From contig WVZL01000037.1 in the NCBI GenBank assembly GCA_011772495.1, positions 1 through 37,117 of the forward strand: DNA of 37,117 bases. The letters run 5' to 3'. Shown piece by piece: positions 9,398 through 17,987 of the stretch. Origin of the DNA: Candidatus Aminicenantota bacterium (GTDB taxonomy: Bacteria > Acidobacteriota > Aminicenantia > Aminicenantales > Aminicenantaceae). Both the position numbers and the translations under genes were made by a program. Under the pieces are notes generated by a model. The model had not been told where the DNA came from. It was given only the letters and a program-made list of their open reading frames with translations, and did no database searches. Positions within the stretch are counted from its first letter, which is position 1; every line of letters begins with the position of its first letter.

Positions 9398-10861
9398 ATG
9401 GGGATAAATAACAATAAGCCGATGGAGGCCAAGAGAGAATTCATGACCAGCCTTTTCTGGGCTTCCTCATCGAGTGGTCTAGCAAAATTAATCGACCTTA
9501 TCACCCTGGTAGCGCTGGCTAGACTCTTAGATCCTTTCACGTTTGGTTTGGTAGCCATCGCTGTCCTGGTCATGAATACTTTGGGTTTATTTTCCAACCT
9601 TGGACTGGGCGCTGCCCTCATCCAGAAGGACAAAATTACTGATGATGAAAATAATACGGTTTTTCTGACAACTCCGATGCTGAATGTCCTTATTTATGTA
9701 ATCGCGTTCCTCTTAGCACATCCTGCAGCAAGGTTTTTTGGCACTCCTGAAGTCGCAAACATAATCAAAGTTCTCGCTCTCATTCTGGTAATACAGTCTT
9801 TAAGCACTGTTCCTTCTGCTTTGCTCCAGAAGAAGCTGAACTATAAGAAATTACTCCTCTCCGAGATGACCGCATCTATTGTCTATTTCATGGTTTCGGT
9901 GGGGCTGGCTCTTAATGGAATGGGCGTCTGGAGTCTTGTGTTCGGACAACTGGCGAGATATTTCGCCGCTGGAATAGTCCTCTGGGCAGTGTGCGGATGG
10001 AGGCCGAAATGGAATTTCCGCTGGGGGTCTTTTAGAAGCCTTTTTAGTTTTGGCAAACACATAGTTTTTTTAGGTGTGATCTCCTTCGTTCTCAAGAATC
10101 TTGATAATGCCGTCATAGCAAAATTCTTAAGCGCAGGTGATTTGGGTTTATACACCATAGCCTATACCATCGGGAATATTCTTCCCCAGTTTATCAAGAT
10201 GACTGTTGGAAGGGTGGCTTTTCCTGTTTATTCCAAGTGGGATGAAGACTACCCGGATTTCAGAAGAAGGTTTTTAATAATCAATAAAGTCAATCTCATC
10301 TTCTGCAGTTGGGCAACTCTCCTGTTGATAACAATCTCTGGTCCTTTTGTATCGCTTTTCCTAGGGGGAAAATGGGTCGCTTCTGTAGTCATGATCCAAA
10401 TTCTGGCCTTGTTTGGGTTTCAGAGGGCTGTAGCTTCTGTTTGTGCGCCAGCCCTCAATGCCATGAATGTCCCCCAGGCCCAGAGAGAACCAATGATTCT
10501 TAATTCTGTAATCTTTGTGCCTCTTGTTATCCCTGCAGCCAAATATATCGGAGTTGTTGGAGTTGCCGCCCTGGCAACCATAAGCATCATTCCTGGTTTT
10601 ATCTGGATTATTCTCAGGACTTTCAGGTTATTGAAGATTCAGAATGAATTGTGGAACTTTTTTAGGCCTCTATCCATAGCTGGGTTAAGTTTGGGTGCCT
10701 GGGCTCTCCTGGAGCCGGTTATCTCCAATCTCGGCTTATTGAGTTTGATCATAAGCTTCTTCCTCATCTCGATTGTTTTCTGGGGAATAATGTGGGCTTT
10801 TGAAAAGAAATTATTCAGCCAACTCTATCAATTGAAAGAAGTCGTGAGGAGTGCGGCATGA
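9398..10861 (+). CDS. Wzx-like polysaccharide flippase (MOP superfamily)
   Basis: This 487-aa polytopic inner-membrane protein has about 12-14 predicted helices. The N-terminus (FMTSLFWASSSSGLAKLIDL) and the segment TFGLVAIAVLVMNTLGLF match the WzxC/colanic-acid exporter group of MOP flippases. LGLYTIAYTIGNILPQFI is the repeat-like segment of the second half. It would flip the undecaprenyl-linked repeat unit to the periplasmic face. It is the only flippase in the window. Its ATGA stop overlaps the next glycosyltransferase start. Confidence 0.92.
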   Translation: MGINNNKPMEAKREFMTSLFWASSSSGLAKLIDLITLVALARLLDPFTFGLVAIAVLVMNTLGLFSNLGLGAALIQKDKITDDENNTVFLTTPMLNVLIYVIAFLLAHPAARFFGTPEVANIIKVLALILVIQSLSTVPSALLQKKLNYKKLLLSEMTASIVYFMVSVGLALNGMGVWSLVFGQLARYFAAGIVLWAVCGWRPKWNFRWGSFRSLFSFGKHIVFLGVISFVLKNLDNAVIAKFLSAGDLGLYTIAYTIGNILPQFIKMTVGRVAFPVYSKWDEDYPDFRRRFLIINKVNLIFCSWATLLLITISGPFVSLFLGGKWVASVVMIQILALFGFQRAVASVCAPALNAMNVPQAQREPMILNSVIFVPLVIPAAKYIGVVGVAALATISIIPGFIWIILRTFRLLKIQNELWNFFRPLSIAGLSLGAWALLEPVISNLGLLSLIISFFLISIVFWGIMWAFEKKLFSQLYQLKEVVRSAA

Positions 10862-11937
10862 AGATATGCTATTTTGGCTCCTTCCAAGAGAATTATCAAA
10901 GAAACCTGATAATCAGGAAAGGATTGGCTGAAAACAATGTAGAAGTCTTGGAATGCAATGTTCCGTTTGGACTGGAATTAAGGTTCTGGCAGAGATACTC
11001 CAGGCTGATTTCTAAGCATAAGAACTTGAATAAAGATTATGATTTTCTTCTTGTTGCTGAAATGAATCATAAAAATATTCCCTTAGCTTATTTAATCTCA
11101 AGATTATACAGGAAGCCTCTTATTTTTGATCCCTTCATATCAATCTATGACAGCAATGTCATGGATAGGAAAAGAGTAAAGCCCCGCACCTTTGCTGCTC
11201 TGAAGTGTTTGTTATGGGATAAGATATCAATGAAATTGGCTGATTTAGTCTTAGCTGATACATACCAACATCTTAGTTATTTCAATGAGAAACTTAAAAT
11301 CTCCGAGGATCGAATGGGAGTCCTTTATGTGGGCAGCGATGATGACTACTTCAATTCTAACTCCAGCGACACTCAGCCAAGAAATGGCTTCTCTGTATTC
11401 TTCTACGGGTCATTTGTTCCCCTGCAGGGGATAGAATACATCGTGAAAGCTGCCTCTCTTTTAAGCAAAGAAGATATTCAATTCAAAATATTAGGAAAGG
11501 GGCAGACATACCAAGAGATACGAGCTCTGGAAAAAAGACTTCAGCCCGCGAATATCAGATTTATTGCTCCGGTTCCTCTGGAGGAATTACCTCTTCATAT
11601 TGATAAATCAGATATCAGCTTAGGAATCTTCGGAAATACTGAAAAGACGCAACGTGTTATCCCGACAAAAGTATACAATTCTCTGGCCATGGGTAAGCCT
11701 GTTATCACCGGAGATACGCCTGCCATTCGAGAGGTCTTCTCAGATGGGAAAAACATCCTACTGTGCAAATGTGCAAATGAAGAAAGCCTAGCTGAAGCCA
11801 TAATGCAGCTGAAGAAAAATCAAGAGCTGAGGCGGAAAATTGCGGCGGGCGGCCATGAGTTAGTATCTGAAAAGTTTACTCAAAAAGCCATAGGCTGGAG
11901 ATTGATTGAAATCTTGGAGGAATTTCAGAGTAAATGA
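10858..11937 (+). CDS. GT4-like glycosyltransferase with Asn in place of the conserved Glu
   Basis: This 359-aa protein is a compact GT-B glycosyltransferase. It has FYGSFVPLQGIEYIVKAASL and ILGKGQTYQEIRAL in the nucleotide-binding domain, then SLGIFGNTEKTQRVIPTKVY-N274-SLAMGKPVITG. In related enzymes the residue after KVY/KVF is usually Glu (KVYEALAMG-like); here it is Asn274. The protein is otherwise full length and the flanking motifs are intact, so it may be a subfamily variant rather than dead. Both ends overlap neighbouring genes by 4 bases. Confidence 0.87.
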   Translation: MKICYFGSFQENYQRNLIIRKGLAENNVEVLECNVPFGLELRFWQRYSRLISKHKNLNKDYDFLLVAEMNHKNIPLAYLISRLYRKPLIFDPFISIYDSNVMDRKRVKPRTFAALKCLLWDKISMKLADLVLADTYQHLSYFNEKLKISEDRMGVLYVGSDDDYFNSNSSDTQPRNGFSVFFYGSFVPLQGIEYIVKAASLLSKEDIQFKILGKGQTYQEIRALEKRLQPANIRFIAPVPLEELPLHIDKSDISLGIFGNTEKTQRVIPTKVYNSLAMGKPVITGDTPAIREVFSDGKNILLCKCANEESLAEAIMQLKKNQELRRKIAAGGHELVSEKFTQKAIGWRLIEILEEFQSK

Positions 11938-13310
11938 GGATTTTACTCATCAAACCGTTTTCTTGGTATAGCGCTAAAGGGTTAGGCTTTCCCCTGAGCC
12001 TTGGCTACCTGGCGAGTTCACTATTGGCAACTGGGGAGGAAGTTTGGACATTAGACCTCCAGATTGCAGCGAAGGAGGAATATGATCAAACTCTTTTAAG
12101 AAGCTTGTCTGAATTTGTACCCGAAATCGTGGGGATAACCTGCAATTCCCATGAGAGATATTACTCCTTTGATCTAGCCAGAAAAGTCAAGGCGTGGAAG
12201 GATGTCCCAGTCGTCATGGGCGGTCCCCATGTTACTTTTACTGCAGAAGAAACTTTGAACTCTATAAAAGAGATCGATTTTATTGTTCTTCATGAGGGAG
12301 AAGATACTCTATTAGAACTCATCAAGGCCTTAAAGAATGGGCAGTCTTTAAAAAAGGTGAAAGGATTAGCCTATAGGGAGAATGGAGAAATTAGCAGGAC
12401 TCCTTTAAGAGGTTTTATTGAAGATTTAGATAGATTGCCGTTTCCGGCTAGAGAACTCTTCGATGTCGACAAGTATGACCTTTATCTGCCTATCTATGAA
12501 AGACCGAAGGCCATGCATCTTATAACATCCAGAGGATGTCCTTATTCTTGTGGATTTTGTTCGGCGAAGGAGATGTCAGGAAGAACAGTGAGGTATGCGT
12601 CTCCTGAAAGAGTCATAGCTGAGATGGAATTAATAAAGATTTCTTATCCCCAGTACAATTGGCTCTTCTTCTATGATGATCATTTTACTCTAAAAAAGCC
12701 TAGAGTGATCAAATTGTGTGAAGAAATAATCAGGAATAAGTTAGATTTCAATTGGGGATGTTATGGGAGAGTTGATTCCATTGATGAGGAGATTGTTGAA
12801 GCTATGAAACAAGCAGGATGCAGAATGATATCTTTCGGAGTGGAATCCGGCAGCGATATCGTACTCAGTTTAATGCAAAAGAGAATCACAGCCAAGATGA
12901 TAGAAAGAGCCCTGAATATTGTAAAGAAAAAAGGGTTGGTTGCCCGAGCTTCTTTCATATTCGGATATCCAGGAGAGCGGTTAAGAGATTTTTTATCCAC
13001 TATTAAACTCTGTTCTAAACTGGGTCTGGACAAAGATGAGATCATCTGGAACTTTAATCCTGTCATATACCCCTTAACTCAATTATCTGAAGACCTAAAG
13101 AAGACGGGATACTTTCCAGACCGGTTTAACTGGTGTGAGAAATTGAACATTCCCAATTACAAGGATGTCCCTCTGTATGTGAACAGATGGTCTAAATTGA
13201 AAGAACTCATGGGCAGAGCCTATAAGAGATTTTTTGTGGAGTACAAACATACGCCTTTGTATAAATCCGTTCCCCAGTATATTTTAGAGAGAATTTCAAA
13301 AAGTGTTTAA
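11934..13310 (+). CDS. B12-binding-type radical SAM protein
   Basis: This 458-aa protein has an N-terminal cobalamin-binding-type Rossmann domain (about residues 1-140) that lacks an obvious DXHXXG base-off motif; it shows VVMGGPHVTFTAEETL instead. The radical SAM domain follows with C202-PYS-C206-GF-C209. Further motifs are FYDDHFTLKKPRVIKLCEE and FGVESGSDIVLSLMQK. Enzymes of this class methylate unreactive carbons or rearrange substrates. Its role in a glycan locus is not known, though the tight coupling on both sides (ATGA at 11934, next gene at 13312) says it belongs to the pathway. Confidence 0.9.
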   Translation: MRILLIKPFSWYSAKGLGFPLSLGYLASSLLATGEEVWTLDLQIAAKEEYDQTLLRSLSEFVPEIVGITCNSHERYYSFDLARKVKAWKDVPVVMGGPHVTFTAEETLNSIKEIDFIVLHEGEDTLLELIKALKNGQSLKKVKGLAYRENGEISRTPLRGFIEDLDRLPFPARELFDVDKYDLYLPIYERPKAMHLITSRGCPYSCGFCSAKEMSGRTVRYASPERVIAEMELIKISYPQYNWLFFYDDHFTLKKPRVIKLCEEIIRNKLDFNWGCYGRVDSIDEEIVEAMKQAGCRMISFGVESGSDIVLSLMQKRITAKMIERALNIVKKKGLVARASFIFGYPGERLRDFLSTIKLCSKLGLDKDEIIWNFNPVIYPLTQLSEDLKKTGYFPDRFNWCEKLNIPNYKDVPLYVNRWSKLKELMGRAYKRFFVEYKHTPLYKSVPQYILERISKSV

Positions 13311-13311
13311 C

Positions 13312-14835
13312 ATGGATATCCCTTTAACAGAAAGCAGAATCCAGAAGCTTCTTAATAACAGATGGTTTTTTATCTTTCTGGTCGTCATAGCTGGATACTT
13401 TCTCGGTAATTTTTTCTTTGGTTTGACTCTCTATAAACAATACTTATGGCTTTTCTTGGGTATCTTCTTCATCATTGTTTTTGCAATCGGGACTCCCATC
13501 CTCCTGCTGTTGCTCTTGTTGTTGTCCATTTTCAGCCGAGGGGTTTTTAACATTATGGGAGATATCACCCTCTTCGATATCTCGTTGATAATTCTGTCAG
13601 GAAGCATAATCATCAGGAAAATCAGCATTAAGAAGAGTTTTAAATTCAGGAAAGAAGGTAAAGTATTTGTCGTATTTATGTCTATCATTATTTTTTCAGA
13701 AGCCCTGGGATTTATCCGTTTTCCAGGAATATTCATCTCCGCTTCCTTTAAACCCTTTTTGCAGTTAATCGAATACCTGTTGGTTTTTATGTGTGCTGTT
13801 TATTTGATTAGAACTCCAAAAGACATCAAGAAATACGTGGGCTTTGAAGTCTTCTGCGGGCTTCTACTGGCAGTCGTTACTCTGTATGAGGCTAATTTTG
13901 GGATATTCACTTTTAGAGATCAGCCGATATTTTTAAATACCTATTATCCATTTCTAGGAGAGCTCAAGATAAATCCATCTTTGATGCTGTTATTCATCCC
14001 AACCTTTTGGCTTGTAGTTTTCTTGGCGAGGAAAAAGCTTTATTTATTCGGCTTAATTCCATTCCTTGTCTATATTTTTATTTTATCCGCCTCTCGGTCT
14101 TTATATCTAGGCATTTTAGGGGGCGTTATCGGATTGTTATACTTGAAGAACATATCCAGAGTAGCACTCGTATTGATAATTTGTATTGTGGTTGGTGCTT
14201 TTAACATAAGCTTTGTAAAACCCAAGGTCAGCGAGGTATACGAGAGTTTCGAAGGCTATTTTAGCGATCCTTATACATTTCCGTATTCTATTAAAAAGAC
14301 CAGTACGGCAGGGAGATTTGTTCTGATTAAAACAGCTCTTCTATTGACTTTAAGACACCCTTTTTGGGGATATGGAATAAACGGATTTGGCATGGAGCTT
14401 TATAGCAGATCTGATTTGAAAGACTCTTCTGGAAATAATGTGTTCTTGGACTGGTTCGGTACTCCGTTAACACCTTTCAGCGACACCCACAATCAATACC
14501 TTCAGATCCTAGCAGATCACGGGATATTGGCTTTGGTTATTTTCTTTTATTTAATAATCAAGATGCTAAAAATTTCCTTGAATAATTATAAGAAAGCCAA
14601 TGATCGCTTCCTCAAAGACGTCTCCAGAGCCTTATTTATATCTCTGGTCTCCTTGCTTTTTGCCTTTTTAGGAGTTGTACTGCTCGAGACCGACAATAAC
14701 ATTACGCCCATGATATTCTGGTTCAACCTAGGGCTTATTTATTCCATAAAAAGACTAGTTATAAACAATAAAGGTAAAAATAATAACCGAATGAACCATG
14801 ACTTTCTAAAAGAAAGAGAGAATGAAAAAGTATAA
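13312..14835 (+). CDS. wzy: O-antigen polymerase/ligase family membrane protein (Wzy-like)
   Basis: This protein of about 507 aa has 11-12 hydrophobic segments beginning at FFIFLVVIAGYFLGNFFF. The Wzy_C (PF04932) signature is the periplasmic loop plus helix around SDTHNQYLQILADHGILALV, with the conserved His. Next to the flippase and glycosyltransferases, its expected job is periplasmic polymerisation of repeat units. I use the ATG at 13312, one base after the previous stop. A GTG at 13303 would add three residues with overlap. A second family member lies at 21106, so which one polymerises and which ligates is unresolved. Confidence 0.85.
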   Translation: MDIPLTESRIQKLLNNRWFFIFLVVIAGYFLGNFFFGLTLYKQYLWLFLGIFFIIVFAIGTPILLLLLLLLSIFSRGVFNIMGDITLFDISLIILSGSIIIRKISIKKSFKFRKEGKVFVVFMSIIIFSEALGFIRFPGIFISASFKPFLQLIEYLLVFMCAVYLIRTPKDIKKYVGFEVFCGLLLAVVTLYEANFGIFTFRDQPIFLNTYYPFLGELKINPSLMLLFIPTFWLVVFLARKKLYLFGLIPFLVYIFILSASRSLYLGILGGVIGLLYLKNISRVALVLIICIVVGAFNISFVKPKVSEVYESFEGYFSDPYTFPYSIKKTSTAGRFVLIKTALLLTLRHPFWGYGINGFGMELYSRSDLKDSSGNNVFLDWFGTPLTPFSDTHNQYLQILADHGILALVIFFYLIIKMLKISLNNYKKANDRFLKDVSRALFISLVSLLFAFLGVVLLETDNNITPMIFWFNLGLIYSIKRLVINNKGKNNNRMNHDFLKERENEKV

Positions 14836-15988
14836 GATCTTAAGAATAGTCACGAATTCAACCATAGAACCTGGCGGAGCTGCTAATCATGTGTATTATT
14901 TAACAACAAAGATAGACCCAGAAAGATATTTAACAACAGTGGCCTGCGGGGGAGGGCAAGATCTGATTTCAAAGCTCAATCGGGCAAAAATTGAGGTGAA
15001 GGTCATTCCGACAATGATAAGGAAACCTTCTTTTGGACACGATTTCTTAACGGTTCTTCATCTCTACAGAATAATTCGAAATGATTCTTTCGATATCATT
15101 GCTACCCACGGCTCAAAAGCTGGTTTTTTGGGAAGAGTTGCCGCCTTCTTGGCCAGAGCGCCGATAATCGTTTTTACGGCTCATGGATTCATTTTCAACG
15201 AGTCCATAAATAGACTAAGAAAGAAGCTATTTATTTGGATGGAATGGCTAGGATCAAAGCTCGCGCATAGGATCATTACTGTTTCTAATTATGACCGAGA
15301 AAGTGCGGTTCTCAATAGAGTAAGTGAAGAAGACAAATTAAAGACTATTTATAACGGAATAGACATTGATGATTTTAATGAGAAAGAAGGAAATTATACA
15401 AAAAAAGCCTTGGGTCTTAAAGATAATAATATGGTTATAGGTTCAGTGGCTAACTTCTTCCCTAATAAAGGACTTCATTATTTGATCAAAGGAATATCCG
15501 AATTGGCAAAGAGACATCCGAATTTGGTTCTTTTCCTGGTAGGGGATGGCCCGCTGAGGAATGAACTGATTGCAGAAACCAAGGAATTGAATATAACCGA
15601 CAAGGTCTTCTTCTTGGGTCATGTAAACAATATTCCACAAGTCCTGAAGCTTTTTGATATTTTCGTCCTGCCCTCCCTTAAGGAAGGATTCCCGTGGGCA
15701 ATTTTAGAAGCCATGGCTGCCAAAAAAGCGATTGTGGCTACCGAAGTGGGTGGCGTTCCAGAAATGATTAAGGATGGGGAATCTGGCGTGCTTGTTAAAC
15801 CTGGCGATATTGATTCCTTGGTAAAAAAGACCCGTGCCTTATTGATAGATTCCCGTTTAAGAGAAAAATTAGGTGAGGCTGCCCAGAAAAGGGTAGCCCA
15901 AAAATTTACCTTAAAGAAAATGATTGAAGAGACCGAATCCTTTTACGAAGAGCTTATTCAAGAAAGAATAACGAAGGTATTGCTCTAA
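14822..15988 (+). CDS. GT4-family glycosyltransferase
   Basis: This is a 388-aa GT-B glycosyltransferase of the GT4 subgroup often found next to initiating transferases. The N-terminus RIVTNSTIEPGGAANHVYYL has the glycine-rich acceptor loop, and ATHGSKAGFLGRVAA is characteristic of this subgroup. E288-GFPWAIL-E296 is the EX7E motif, followed by AMAAKKAIVATEVGGVPEMI. It overlaps the upstream polymerase gene by 14 bases, with AGAGAG as ribosome binding site. Its position just before the initiating transferase suggests it may add the second sugar (inference). Confidence 0.93.
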   Translation: MKKYKILRIVTNSTIEPGGAANHVYYLTTKIDPERYLTTVACGGGQDLISKLNRAKIEVKVIPTMIRKPSFGHDFLTVLHLYRIIRNDSFDIIATHGSKAGFLGRVAAFLARAPIIVFTAHGFIFNESINRLRKKLFIWMEWLGSKLAHRIITVSNYDRESAVLNRVSEEDKLKTIYNGIDIDDFNEKEGNYTKKALGLKDNNMVIGSVANFFPNKGLHYLIKGISELAKRHPNLVLFLVGDGPLRNELIAETKELNITDKVFFLGHVNNIPQVLKLFDIFVLPSLKEGFPWAILEAMAAKKAIVATEVGGVPEMIKDGESGVLVKPGDIDSLVKKTRALLIDSRLREKLGEAAQKRVAQKFTLKKMIEETESFYEELIQERITKVLL

Positions 15989-16671
15989 TGAATAGAAAAA
16001 ACGTTGTAGAGACGAAGTGTTATTCACCCAGTTCGGTGGTAGCCTTCGAGAAAAATTTCCAGAAGATTGAAATCCCGAAAGCATCTTTTCTCAAGAGACC
16101 CTTTGATTTTATGCTTTCCCTCATGGGCTTAATTATTTCAACGCCTTTGTGGATTCTGATACCTGCCTCGATCTGGTTAGAATCTCGAAGACCGATATTT
16201 TACTATCAAAGCAGAGTGGGAAAGAGAGGGAAAGTGTTTAGAGTCAGAAAATTCCGCTCGATGATAAAAGATGCTGAAAAGCACTCCGGTGCTGTCTGGG
16301 CAGAGGAGAATGATTCGAGGGTTACAAGAGTTGGCAGGATCCTCAGGGCAACTGCAATGGACGAGCTTCCCCAATTGCTGAGTATACTGAAAGGAGATAT
16401 GAGCTTTGTCGGGCCCCGGCCCGAAAGGCCCGAATTGGTTACTCAATTTAGCGAGGAAATACCAAATTATGATCTTCGGCATCTTGTGAAACCCGGACTA
16501 ACAGGAATGGCGCAGATTTTTGGTCAGTATGATACACCTCCCAAGCATAAATTGAAGTATGATCTCCTCTATGTGAAGAAACATAATATTTGGCTTGATT
16601 TGAAGCTTATATTGCTTTCTTTCTGGATCACTTTTAAAGGAAAATGGGAAAGCAGAGAGAAAAAAATTTGA
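15988..16671 (+). CDS. Initiating sugar-phosphate transferase (polyprenyl-phosphate hexose-1-phosphate transferase)
   Basis: This 227-aa member of the bacterial sugar transferase family (PF02397) has the minimal monotopic PglC-like size rather than the larger WbaP/WcaJ form. After a short N-tail comes the membrane segment FMLSLMGLIISTPLWILIPA, then the catalytic core: RVGKRGKVFRVRKFRSM, ATAMDELPQLLSILKGDMSF, VGPRPERPELV and VKPGLTGMAQI. It would load the first sugar-1-phosphate onto undecaprenyl phosphate at the inner membrane, starting repeat-unit assembly. Its ATG overlaps the upstream TAA by one base (TAATG). Confidence 0.93.
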   Translation: MNRKNVVETKCYSPSSVVAFEKNFQKIEIPKASFLKRPFDFMLSLMGLIISTPLWILIPASIWLESRRPIFYYQSRVGKRGKVFRVRKFRSMIKDAEKHSGAVWAEENDSRVTRVGRILRATAMDELPQLLSILKGDMSFVGPRPERPELVTQFSEEIPNYDLRHLVKPGLTGMAQIFGQYDTPPKHKLKYDLLYVKKHNIWLDLKLILLSFWITFKGKWESREKKI

Positions 16672-16728
16672 GATTGAGAGACCAGATTGAAACTGATAGA
16701 ATAAAAAAATTGAAAACGGAGTTGGCTT

Positions 16729-17883
16729 ATGCGTGATGTGCTAATCATCGGCGGAGGACCCAGCGGGCTGAACGCAGCTAGAAAGTTAGCCCAGGGAGGG
16801 TTGGATGTCGTTGTTTTAGAGAGAAAGAATCAAATTGGCACGAACGTTGTCTGCACAGGCATAGTCGGAGAAGAAGCGTTTCGTGAATTCGAGCTCCCGG
16901 AAGATTCAATATGCAAGGATATTCAAGAGGTAAAACTCATTTCTCCTCGCTCTACTGAAATCACCTATCAGCATCCGTTTTCCTTTGCTCATGTTGTGAA
17001 TAGGGAAGCGTTTGATAAGAATCTTGCTGTGGCGGCTCGATCGAAAGGCGTAGAAATTAACCTCGATAATTATGTTTTGGATATATCAGTAAGGCCTAGT
17101 TCTGTTGATGTCTTGGCCAAGATTGAATCCAAATATTTAAAAAAATATTCAGCCAGGATGGCGATCATAGCCACCGGGATTGATTTCAGTTTAAGCAAGA
17201 AACTTGGATTAGGATACCCAAAAAATTTCATACATGGGATTCAAGCTGAGTTTGAATGCGGCGATTGGGACTTGACGACTATTCTGGTTGGGAATGAAAC
17301 AGCTCCCGGAGCTTTCGCCTGGGTTGTCCCTACAGATAATAAAACAGTTAGAGTAGGATTAATGACCGAGAAAAAACCCCTACTCTGCTTTCAGAACATA
17401 ATGAAAAAACTCAATCTAACTTTAGAACAGAATATAAGAGGAAGCGAGATTCAATTCAGAGCTATCACCCAAGGATTAGTGTCAAGGACCTATGGAGAGA
17501 GAGTGCTGGCAGTAGGGGAGGCCGCGGGTCAGGTCAAAACAACATCCGGGGGAGGCATCTATTTTGGTCTGCTTTGTTCAGACATTGCCTCTCGAGTGGT
17601 GCTTAAGAGATTCGATGAAGGATGCTTTTCAGCTCTTGTCCTGGCAGAATATGAGAAGTTATGGAAAAAAGCCATCCAGAAGGAAATATTGATTGGATAT
17701 TATGCTAGAAAAATTTGCGGAAAATTAACAGATACCCAAATAGAAAGACTATTCCGGATAGCTCAAACAGACGGAATTATTCCTCTGGTTCGAGAAAAAG
17801 GGAATTTTGATTGGCACAGTGAGCTGATCCTGGCTTTGATAAAAAAAGTGCCTCTATTGTCCAATTTAATCCACCTAACATAA
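16729..17883 (+). CDS. Geranylgeranyl-reductase-like FAD-dependent oxidoreductase
   Basis: This 384-aa flavoprotein has an N-terminal FAD-binding Rossmann motif (GGGPSG, residues 8-13) followed by VVLERKNQIG. It also has a Cys-containing loop (VVCTGIVGEEAF) and the second FAD motif region AVGEAAGQVKTTSGGGIYFG, which is characteristic of the geranylgeranyl reductase family. Known members reduce isoprenoid double bonds, while others are broad flavin oxidoreductases. Between the initiating transferase and the Wzc-like kinase, a role in modifying the polyprenyl carrier or a sugar is conceivable but unproven. A CGGAG ribosome binding site lies eight bases before the ATG. Confidence 0.85.
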   Translation: MRDVLIIGGGPSGLNAARKLAQGGLDVVVLERKNQIGTNVVCTGIVGEEAFREFELPEDSICKDIQEVKLISPRSTEITYQHPFSFAHVVNREAFDKNLAVAARSKGVEINLDNYVLDISVRPSSVDVLAKIESKYLKKYSARMAIIATGIDFSLSKKLGLGYPKNFIHGIQAEFECGDWDLTTILVGNETAPGAFAWVVPTDNKTVRVGLMTEKKPLLCFQNIMKKLNLTLEQNIRGSEIQFRAITQGLVSRTYGERVLAVGEAAGQVKTTSGGGIYFGLLCSDIASRVVLKRFDEGCFSALVLAEYEKLWKKAIQKEILIGYYARKICGKLTDTQIERLFRIAQTDGIIPLVREKGNFDWHSELILALIKKVPLLSNLIHLT

Positions 17884-17932
17884 AATACCGCTTTTTATCT
17901 TTTTTCAATCCTTACATCAGGAGACTCTTAAA

Positions 17933-17977
17933 ATGCTAAAAAATATTAAATTAGAAATTTATCAATTCCTTGTTTAA
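17933..17977 (+). CDS. Candidate 14-aa leader peptide ORF upstream of the tyrosine kinase gene
   Basis: ATG 17933 to TAA 17977 encodes MLKNIKLEIYQFLV. It has a good ribosome binding site, AGGAG at 17919-17923, nine bases upstream. Its stop codon overlaps the AAGGGGG ribosome binding site (17976-17982) of the next gene, so terminating ribosomes would sit on that site. That geometry fits translational coupling or leader-peptide control. It may also be chance in an AT-rich gap. It is too short for protein-level recognition. Confidence 0.35.
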   Translation: MLKNIKLEIYQFLV

Positions 17978-17987
17978 GGGGGAAAAA

